A stretch of DNA of 64,000 bases from the NCBI GenBank assembly GCA_014529385.2, contig CM043959.1, positions 49,233,928 through 49,297,927 on the forward strand. Reading direction: 5' to 3'. This document shows positions 22,488 to 30,817 of the stretch, in pieces; within the stretch, counting starts at the first letter, position 1; each line of letters opens with the position of its first letter. The DNA is from Adiantum capillus-veneris. Lineage: Eukaryota > Streptophyta > Polypodiopsida > Polypodiales > Pteridaceae. The notes below the pieces were generated by a model, which had not been told where the DNA came from, made no database searches, and saw nothing but the letters and a program-made list of their open reading frames with translations. The position numbers and the translations under genes were made by a program.

Positions 22488-24527
22488 GGATTTGGGGGTA
22501 GGCCATGTTTTAATAGTGTCAATCTTTTGAGGGTCAACATATATTCCTTTTTATGAGACTATGTGGCCTAAATAGTCAATGTGTGTTTGAAAGAATATAC
22601 TTTTGTCGGGATTTGCAAACAACTGGTGGTCACGCAATAACTCAAAAACAATATGCAGGTGATTTTTGTGTTCATGCTAATCACGAATAAAAATCAAAAT
22701 GTCATCAAAGAACACAATAACAAAGTCTTGATAATCAAGAAATATTTTGTTCATCATCCTAGCAAATGTGGCAGGTGCATTTGTGAGACCAAACGGTACA
22801 ATAAACACATAATGACCAGACTAGGTACGAAAGGCAGTTTTAAAAATATCATTAGGGTGCATACGGATCTGATGGTATCCTGATTTCAAGTCAATTTTGC
22901 TAAACAATTTGGCTCCTCGTAAGCGATCTAGGAGATCGTCTATATGTGGGATGGGATAGCGGTTTTTGACAGTAACCTTATTTAATGCACTGTAGTCTAT
23001 GCACATGCGAAAAGTTTTGTTTTTCTTTTGGACTAGGAGAACTGGTGCACCAAAAGGGGATGCACTAGGACGGATGAGGCCCTTATCTAGGAGTTCGGTG
23101 ATTTGTTTTTGGATTTCTTGTTGGTGCAAGGGACTGTGTCTATATGGTGCTCTGTGTGGAGGTTGTGAGCCTGGAAAAATTTCAGTTTTATGATCTAATT
23201 CACCACGAGAGGGTGGGAGGTGAGGGGGGTAATCATCCACAATGCAATCATTATACTGTGAGAGGAAATCATTATGTGTGTGAGAGAGAGAGGATTGTGT
23301 GTGCTCCACTTCAGTAACAAATATCATGTATGCTTTGTCATCCTTTCGTAGTGCACGTTTTGCTTGTGTGTGTGATATCAAGGGAAACATAGCAAGTGAT
23401 GCATCAGCAGAAAGTGAAATAGATTTTCCATTAAAGGTGAAATTCATGGTGTGTGTGCGATAGTCAATGTGTGGGTTATGTTGGTGTCGAAAAGGCATGC
23501 CCAATATGATATCAGTGGATTGCAATGGTGCAATTAAAAAATCACGCTGTTCTGTGTAATCACCAATGGTAATTGTGAGAGATTTAATTTCACGTGTGCC
23601 AATATACCTAGTTCCTTGAAAAGCACATTTAACTTTGTATGCTGATGGTGTGGTGGTTAAATTCAATTTTCGTACCAATTTTTCAGAAATAAAATCATGT
23701 GAACTGCCATCATCGTGTAAAATAGACACGCTTGAATCTTGAATTTTTCCTGTTTGACGGAGCAAGGCATGAATTGAAATTGGCTTACCTGGTAGGTGAG
23801 GTGGTGTTCCCGCTGTCCAATCAGCCATGTCATCGTCTCGGGGTTCTGATTCATCTTCGATGTTGTGTATACGAGATGTGGGTTGGCGAGGTCCGGGTGG
23901 ACGATTGTTGGTGCAGTTGGCTTCAACATGGCCATATTGGCGGCATTTGAAGCACCGAACACCATTATGATGTGCAGGGGGATTGGGATGTGTGTTTGAA
24001 ATTTGAGGTGCAGTGTGTGTGGGTGGAGTGGCGGAGTTGTGTTGTGGGCGATCAATGTTTTGGTGACTACGGGGAAAGAGGGGTGGACGGTTTTGTGTGT
24101 AATTATTTGTGCGAGGGTTTGAAGTACACCTGTTGAAATTATTACCATTGCGATTGCGGTTGCGATTGTTGTTACCCCATTGATTGGGAGGTTGAAAATT
24201 AGGACGATTGGGGTTACGCGTGTTGCGCACTTCATGGACGATAGAGTTGATTTCTTTCTCAGCATCGTAGGCCAAGGATATAGCTTCATAAAGAGACGCT
24301 GGTTTAAGGGAATTGAGTTTTGATTGTATAGCAGTGGGAAGACCGTCTTCATATTTGCGTTGGAGAGACTCTGCAGGCACTTCTTCTACCATACGGAGGA
24401 GTAGAAGACGTTCCCAGAAGCGGTCAGTGTAACGAGAAATGGTGTCTTCTTGCATCCAAGAGAATTTGGCCCAAGCACGACAAGCATCAAGACCAAACTG
24501 AGGGGGTAGAAAAGAGTTTTTGACCCG
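22488..24527 (-). pseudogene. Gypsy 3 zinc knuckle, protease and RT
   Basis: Same frame as the downstream part. The zinc knuckle reads [14 protein letters not shown]. The protease reads [14 protein letters not shown] (D-G-S-S) with [65 protein letters not shown], then a TAG at 22821, [15 protein letters not shown] and an FFDDIL catalytic motif, a TAG at 22677 and a TAA at 22551. All three stops stand where a Gln or Trp codon is plausible, so single C-to-T type changes explain them. No frameshift is needed to read through. Confidence 0.9.
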
Positions 24528-24983
24528 CTATTGAAAACTGTCCCAAGTTGATGGTCGTTCTGCCGTTTTGCGAAGCACGCTCCACCAAAGTGAAGCTTGA
24601 CCAGAAAGGTGATTAGTAGCACATTTAATTTTATCTTTTTCATTAAAAGATTCGCCAGCAAAATAATCGTCGAATTGAGTTAACCAAGACAGCACCGTTT
24701 TACCAATTTTGCGACCATCAAACTTGAAAAATGTGAAAGATTTTTGACTTATCTTTGCCTCTTTGCTGGATTTTTGAGCTTCGAACGCAGCCTTCAAAAT
24801 TTTGATCATACGTTCATCTTCGTTGTCGTCTTCACGTGCCCGTTTCTGATCATTTTCGGCGAGGCGTTGATTCGCAATGTCTAATTCCTGTTGCATTAAG
24901 AATACTTGTTGCTCCAAGGTCGGTGCCGGTAGAGGTGAATCACTGGTCCAGTCGGAGGGGGCACTGGCACCGTTTGTCTCCAT
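24528..24983 (-). pseudogene. Gypsy 3 gag, N-terminal part
   Basis: Starts METNGASAPSDW at 24983. A coiled-coil-like stretch (LEQQVFLMQQELDIANQRLAE) precedes FTFFKFDGRKIGKTVLSWLTQFDDYF, which matches the Gypsy gag core (F.G...WL...E.YF). The frame ends at a TAG (24528-24530) after STWDSFQ and continues in register below it. The start is chosen because it is the first ATG before the gag core and the upstream leader shows no gag-like sequence. Confidence 0.85.
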
Positions 24984-26590
24984 GATGATGGGAAAAGTTG
25001 ATAATTACGTTGATTTGTTTCAAATCCCTAGCCGGAGTAGACGGTTTGCGGCGAATAAATTCGACTAACCTGATTCCATGCTGTTGAATAGAGTAAAAGA
25101 GTTCATAAGCCCAACGCCAGGTAGTGCGAAGCTCCCGATGGTGCAGAGCAGTTACGAGGTTTTTGACGTAGAAGCGATGGAAACGAGTAGGTTGCTGATG
25201 ATGTAGCGGTGCGCAATCAACGTGTCGTTGGTTGTGAATGCGACATAGCAGAGGAGGCATATAATTGAAGAAGGGCGACGAGAATTATCACCTTGTCTGA
25301 TAGGTTCGACAAGCTCGGTCTATGCGAAAAATGGTGCTAGCTGTCTTGCGGCTTATTTTGCAAAACAGATCGACATGTCCCAAGTGTATCTGCTTGGGTA
25401 GAGAGATGCGGTCCGTACCATCGACATGTCGAAGATGATGACGATGTGTGTGTGTGTGTGTATTCTTGCTTAGAGATGGTGAAGAGAACAAAAACTCTCT
25501 GTGTGTGATGGGTTGCCTATTGTTTTCCACAAAAAAAAAATGAATGGGTGTGTGTATAATCCCTTCTTGCACGTAGCCGAGAAAAAGAAGGGTGAGATGA
25601 AGCTTTGTTTTGCTCTTTCTGTTTTTGTTTTTGTTTTTTTGTTTTTTATAGAGCAGCTTAGCCACAGTATAGTGAAGGAAGTTAGTGACGGGTTCTTTTT
25701 GTTCCCTCAAAGCAAGGAAAGGAAAGGGGTTAAAAATATAAGCACTAAAATAGAAAGGTAAAGCAATGGTGGTTATAAAAAACAGAAAGAAAAGTATGGC
25801 TGGAGAAAGAGCCGCTGCTGGTGGAAAAGAAAGAAGAATTAACGACGATCGTTTGAGAGTTGGAGTAAAGTGTGAGGAGGACAGAGCCATGTGTCCGATG
25901 TGTGGTCGAGAGAAAAGCTGGGCGAAAGCGTGCTTGTGCAAGAGTGGTGGACGAAGTCCGAGTGATTCATGCAGCATGCGGCCTACTTTGAGCTTCTTGG
26001 TGCTGCTCTTGGGGTGTTTGGCAACAGGCGCATCAAGTGTTGGCGAGCTTGCAAAAGTGTGGGCATCGACAGTCGATTAGAGAGAGAGGGAGTTGTTGAA
26101 CGGGTGCGGTAGGGGGGGAGAGAGAGAGAGAGAGACGCTGCACTTCTACATTCTTTTTTTTTTTTCGTTTGTTTGGTAAAGCCCATGCTATTCTCTCGCT
26201 CACGTGTCTACGTACAATTGCTGTGGTTGTTCATAAACATGCAGACATATCGAAACCAGATGCTAAGGTGTCCCCTTTTTTTTTAATGGAAGGTGAGAAA
26301 TTGAAGACACAGACTCGTAGCTTACCCTTTTCGAAATGGGTTTCTTATGCTCCTTCTCTTGAGCCCTAAAAGAAATAAATTATTTTACTTAACTTCTCCC
26401 TGTCAAGCCAATTTATCTTACCCCAAGTAGGTACAGGCAAACTGAAACGTTCTCTTCTTCTCATACAAAGAGCACTAACTAAATGCATAGAAGAAAAAAA
26501 ATTAAATAGTTAAAATAAAAATACACTTAGCTTTGATTAAGAAAAAATCATCATGGCCATGATTGTTGCACTATGGGGAACGTAATCTTT
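24984..26590 (-). other. 1.6 kb leader of Gypsy 3
   Basis: Long untranslated region between primer site and gag. It holds a GT run (25446-25461), a GA run (26119-26133), A and T tracts near 25530, 25625 and 26157, and a 229-codon sense frame (25288-25977) of hydrophobic and simple composition with no recognisable domain. I treat that frame as non-coding. A second open frame on the plus strand (25766-26080) is likewise unsupported. Confidence 0.6.
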
Positions 26591-26602
26591 GCTCTGATAC
26601 CA
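26591..26602 (-). promoter_or_regulatory. Primer binding site, initiator-Met tRNA (Gypsy 3)
   Basis: The minus strand reads TGGTATCAGAGC, a full match to the plant initiator-Met tRNA 3' end complement, one base from the 5' LTR. Confidence 0.95.
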
Positions 26603-26603
26603 C

Positions 26604-27250
26604 TGCTACAAACGGGAGCGTAGCGGCCCTGCAAATCATACAGCTAGCACATAATCGACGATAAATCTAGCAAATCCACGTACTTGCACAATCGTGTACG
26701 CAAAGAATCCATAGCGAATCTGGCATGAGATAGATATAGAGGGAGATGGATAAATGAGAGAGCTCGTGAGTGCGTGCAGGCGCACCTCCTAGAGTGGAGT
26801 GCTACGCTGGCACGACGAGAGAGAAGAGAGGAAGGAGAAAAATGACACAGGCTCTGGGTGCAATCTCCCCCCGTGAAAAAGTCAGCATGTCCCTCTTGCA
26901 CGTATTTAATTTATAGAAAAGTTCATGCTCAAAAATGAGTTACATCCAATTCACACTTGGGCATAAAATAGTCCTGGCTCATAAAGAGCTCAATGTAACA
27001 ATTCATAGCTGTCTACATCTCAACTTATAACTAAACCATAAATACTAAGGCTTGCCACAGAAAATCCAATGGTGGCAGTTTTATTCCGGATAACTGCTAT
27101 CGCTTTATTGTCCAGCATGTGCCAATCATTGATCTGCTCACACAACACCCAACAAGTGATCATATTCCACAATTCAGATCAACATTGCAATGCTTCATCA
27201 GAATATCAAATATTTCACAAATATATAATCAAAATATCAATTCTGTTACA
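26604..27250 (-). repeat. 5' LTR of Gypsy 3
   Basis: 647 bp with the same length and ends as 19423-20069. A related but diverged LTR is found at 62859-63388. A cacgtatttaatttatag block, also present in that third copy, is a candidate promoter core (TATTTAAT) in the minus-sense LTR. Confidence 0.95.
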
Positions 27251-28010
27251 GGGTTCATAGTCCCTGTGGAGACCACAGAATGGGTGAGTCCAGTTGTAGT
27301 CAATCCAAAGAAGGATGGGAAGTGGAGAATTTGTGTAGATTTTAAACCCTTAAACGTAGCCACTAAGAAGAACCCATATCCTCTTCCATTCATCGATTAG
27401 ATCTTGGATTCAGTGGCAGGTTATGAGAGGTACAGTGTGTGTGATGGTTTTTCAGGCTATTTTCAATTGAAGATTGCTCTTAAAGACTGCACAAAGACCA
27501 CTTTTATTACGCCATGGGGCTGCTATTGCTACACAGTATTGCCATTTGGGTTGTCAAATGGACCTTCCTTCTATCAAGAGAGAGCAAATTGGGTGTTGGA
27601 ACCATTCATTGGTAGTTGTGTTAAAGCTTTTATGGATGACTTCTGTGTTTATAGCAGTAGGGTTGAACACCATGAGAAGTTGCAGATGGTATTGGCTCGA
27701 TATGATGAATGTGGAGGACAACTTAATCCAAAGAAATGTCATCTAGCACAACCAACGGTGAAACTATTGGGCCATACGGTGTCAGAAAATGGCATTGAGG
27801 CTGATCCAGACAAGGTGAAGTCTATTATTCTTCTCCCATCACCTACGAGTACTAAGCAATTGGCAACCTTTATACACAAAGTGAAGTACATGGCACGTTT
27901 ATTCCATTGTCTTCGCAGCTTCTTTATCCATTACAGCAAGTGGCAAAGCATGATCCATTGCAATGGGATGACAAGTGTGAAGAAGTGTTTCAAGAGGTGT
28001 TAGGGGGGTT
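27251..28010 (+). pseudogene. Gypsy 2 reverse transcriptase, after the Gypsy 3 insertion
   Basis: Resumes GFIVPVETTEWVSPVVV, ICVDFKPLNVATKKNPYPLPFID, then a TAG, YSVCDGFSGYFQLKIA, TPWGCYCYTVLPFGLSNGPSFYQ and AFMDDFCVYSS (catalytic Asp pair) and GGQLNPKKCHLA, LGHTVSENGIEADPDKV. The 27404-28003 frame shifts near its end (around 27920), where the connection domain starts. Close relative of the RT in the Gypsy 4 open frame (30818-33667). Confidence 0.9.
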
Positions 28011-28440
28011 GTCAGCCATGCAGGCTCCTGATTGGGAGAAAGTGTTTTATGTAAATCCATCAGTAGGGGATGATGCCATTGGAGCCATGCTATTGCAAAA
28101 GGGGAAGGGCAGCCATTATATGAGGTAGGTGTATTGTGCAAGTCGAGTGAAGTTGGTAGCAAAGAGAAAGTTCTCGGAAGTAGAGCTAGTGATGGCTAGT
28201 GTAATATTTGCTTGTCGACGATTTCGTCATTACTTGCTGCCACGACCTTTTGTTTTCTTGACGAGTTATGCCTTTTTGCCATAGTTAATTAATGGCACTA
28301 ACATGTCAAATGTGGTGAAGAAATGGGTAATTGAGCTGCAAGAGTTTGAGTTCTCTTTTCTAGTGGAAGATAGTACAAGGGCTACCCTAGCTGATTTGTT
28401 GACCTACAAGGAGAATCCCCTTATTGTTAAGGAAGAGGTG
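28010..28440 (+). pseudogene. Gypsy 2 first RNase H, catalytic residues lost
   Basis: The frame reads VFYVNPSVGDDAIGAMLLQK, where the usual DAS has Asn at the catalytic Asp. A TAG interrupts near 28127. The block expected to read TDH is FLTSYAFLP. It ends VVKKWVIELQEFEFSF...TRATLADLLT. The same replacements occur in Gypsy 4, so loss of this domain's chemistry predates the decay of this copy. Confidence 0.8.
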
Positions 28441-29007
28441 GTGAGAAAGGTAGTTGAAGAAGTGCCACAGATCAGCAATGCACATGTGTTGTTCTTTGAT
28501 GGTTCATACAGAAAGAGCCATGATGCAGCTTCAGGGGGTATAGCACTTTATGATCCAGAGGGGAAGCTAGTATGTAAGAGAGGGTTCAAATTGGATGCTC
28601 ATAAAACAATGAGGTTGAATATGCTACTCTGGAAGCCGGATTACACATTTGTTTGAGGCATGGGCTTCGAAGGTTGAGCATAAAAGGTGATGCCTTGTTA
28701 GTGGTGAAGCAAGTGCTGGGTGTGTGGAAGAGCAAGAACGGCTCATTGAAGGAAATGTGTTTCAGAATTAAAGGCCTGTTAAAAAAGTTTGAAGCATGGA
28801 GCATCAGACACATTGAACGTGCTCTAAATGGGGAGGCACATGAAGCGGCTCAAGGCATGATTGGGGAGCTATTTGTGTTGAGGACCAACTTACCTCTTTA
28901 CCACGGTCGGAAAAGTTTGGCTCAAGAAGAGGAGTTTTTGCTAACAGGAATCATTCCAAAGGAGATTCAGAAGTCTAAGAAGTATGTGATAGCGGGAAAA
29001 AGAGCAG
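28441..29007 (+). pseudogene. Gypsy 2 second (additional) RNase H, truncated
   Basis: VLFFDGSYRKSHDAASGGIALY gives the first acidic block and SIKGDALLVVKQVLGVWKSKN the GD block. A frame change lies at about 28610-28650, which removes the E of the NNEAEY block. The order and spacing match the intact copy in Gypsy 4. Known in the Tat lineage as an extra RNase H acquired downstream of the original one. Similarity to Gypsy 4 stops near KKYVIAGKRA at about 29007, the edge of the next insertion. Confidence 0.85.
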
Positions 29008-30503
29008 TGCAATCGGGTGGCCTCTGTACTCATGCACACTCCACAAACCACGCCTCATGCAAACAAGCAAAGAACAAAACAAAGGGGGCACCACCCTAAA
29101 TTAAGAGGTTTAGGGACCTCACACATAGTGCACATAGGCAAGTGAGACTTCTGGCATTATGATGGCATCAAAACATATGGCAAAACACATAGAAACGAAG
29201 CTTAGGGACCTTATGTAGCATATATATACACAAGACATCAGCTTAACAATACAACGACATTTGATCATACATAACAAGGATATAGAGAAGCAAGCCAAGG
29301 ATGGCATAATCCCTTGTCAAAAACAATCAACCCAGCAAGTAGATATGATCCTACTAGCAACACATCAATACCTTAGAGAATGATGGCAAGGATGGTGGCC
29401 ATGGAGCATGAGAGAAGACTCCTTATTTAGGTTTTAGGGCTAGTAATGTAGCATACTAGAGGGAGAGAGAGTAGAGCTCCATCCATAGCTCCTCGTTGTG
29501 AGCAATGTTGTCATAGCTTCGTTGCTTGGTGAAGTGGGTGAAGTGTTGGTTTTGAGTGAGAGAAGGCCTCCTTATATAGGTTTCTGAGAGGGTTTAGGAT
29601 TAGGGATAAACATGCTTAAATCCGCTGATTGGGGTTACTTTTTGCTTAGGGTGGTCAACAGATTGAGGTCACCTGATATGTCACCATCAAGATATTCTCT
29701 AGAGTGATGTGAGAGGGGAGGGTAAATGCTGATTTTTCTGATTGTGACACATGGGGATAAGGCCTTGACCAGCATTTAAGAGCAGGTAAGGTGGCTGTTG
29801 AAACTGGAGGTTCTGCACATGTCAGGGGGGGACTTGCGGGGGGGAGGTGGCAGCTGGGTCCTCCTGAATATCAAATTCTCAAAAATCCCTCAACCATGGC
29901 TTCTTTTGACATGTGTTCTTTGAAAAAATCAGCATGTCTCTTTTCAACTCAAAAGTCTTTATCCCTGTTGACTCACCTTTACCATAAGATTTTCCCTTTT
30001 TCTCCTCCTGTAACTGCATTGTTGATGCCCAATCACTGCTTCTAGTAACAGTGAACTGTTACCTACCAAATACTCATGGTGCAGTAAAAAATATTTACCA
30101 TGGATAAAAAAAGTTACTGTAGCTAAAAAGTGATTTGTATTTACCATGTAGGTGAAAAATATTTAATGTAGGTAAAAAATATTTACTGTGGTAAAAAATA
30201 TTTACTGTCGGTAAAAAAGTGAAAACGGAGTATGCTGTGCTGTGAGTCCACACGAACATCCTCATATAAATTTCACTAGAAATTCACACCTAGAATGGGC
30301 TATTCTGTAAGATATAGGTTGTAGGCATGCATAAGAGCTCGTTCCCACGTATCTTCTGTCCATGACACTTTTTACTCTTTGGTGCTTGTGAAGTAGATTT
30401 TTCTTCTCTTTCGAGATCCCTTGGACTAGAGTATCCTCATCTCCCCAACAACTGACTGTGCCTTTATTGCATCTTCAGAAGGGGTCGTAAAAACCATGCA
30501 TCA
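29008..30503 (-). repeat. Probable 3' LTR of Gypsy 4
   Basis: Lies downstream of the Gypsy 4 pol frame and directly after a purine tract (30508-30520 on the minus strand AAGGGGGAGGGC). Ends TG (29008) and CA (30503) are possible but the second copy is missing, so they are not confirmed. A TATATAAGG on the minus strand near 29572 is a candidate promoter. It is not similar to the LTR-like segment 34640-35479 on the other side of the element. Confidence 0.5.
30080..30225 (-). repeat. Imperfect ~20-bp tandem array (gtaaaaaatatttact)
   Basis: Variants of ggtaaaaaatatttactgt occur about seven times in tandem, some with deletions. It lies upstream of the candidate TATA box of the LTR, where enhancer arrays are often found. 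The effect is unknown. Confidence 0.75.
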
Positions 30504-30817
30504 TATAGCCCTCCCCCTTAAGCTAGAGGTATTTGATGCCTCTAGCTGTAGGTTGTGCTACAATAGGGTTCTCTTGAATACTTACCCACCTGGTACCAAT
30601 TGAATTTTCCATGTTACTGCTTTCTTGGCTGATGCACCCTGTTTAGTCCTTTCTGATGAATAATTGTATCCATCCATGACTAACAACTGGTCTCCTAGAC
30701 CCTTGAAAGCCATACCCCATTCATTGTCAATATCCGCTTTCACTGGTAGCATTCTCTTTTTTTCTTCTCTTTTTTTCCTTTTTTTTCTTTTAAACGGCTA
30801 TGTACATGATTGTTACC
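30504..30817 (-). other. 3' untranslated region and polypurine tract of Gypsy 4
   Basis: The minus-strand polypurine tract (AAGGGGGAGGGC, 30508-30519) lies near the LTR edge. The rest holds a T-rich run (30755-30790). No gene seen. Confidence 0.6.

Larger units (their letters stand above)
19423..27250 (-). mobile_element. Gypsy 3: complete chromovirus-like LTR element inserted in Gypsy 2
   Basis: 7828 bp with two 647-bp LTRs, an initiator-Met primer site next to the right LTR, and a polypurine region with the chromovirus-type phrase ttgaggacaattg next to the left LTR. One long gag-pol frame runs from 24983 to 20376 on the minus strand, broken by four stop codons but no frameshift. It has a perfect 5-bp duplication. 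The LTRs differ at about 18 positions with no indel (about 97 percent identical by hand alignment), so it is younger than its hosts. Confidence 0.95.
17010..29007 (+). mobile_element. Gypsy 2: Tat-type LTR element, 3' part missing
   Basis: The plus-strand order gag with zinc knuckle, protease, RT, RNase H, second RNase H is seen. Gypsy 3 splits the RT gene (19423-27250, duplication gggtt on both sides). The second RNase H breaks off at about 29007, where unrelated LTR-like sequence of Gypsy 4 begins. No integrase or 3' LTR of this element is found. The 5' LTR must lie in 14531-17009. Confidence 0.85.

Noticed and set aside
25288-25977. 229-codon sense frame in the Gypsy 3 leader
   Set aside because: Hydrophobic and low-complexity composition, no domain, overlaps GT, A and T tracts; the opposite strand is open in places too.
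24528-30503. Gypsy 4 and element 5 as one element with normal LTR pair
   Set aside because: The LTR-like sequences at 29008-30503 and 34640-35479 do not align, and no matching duplication is found.
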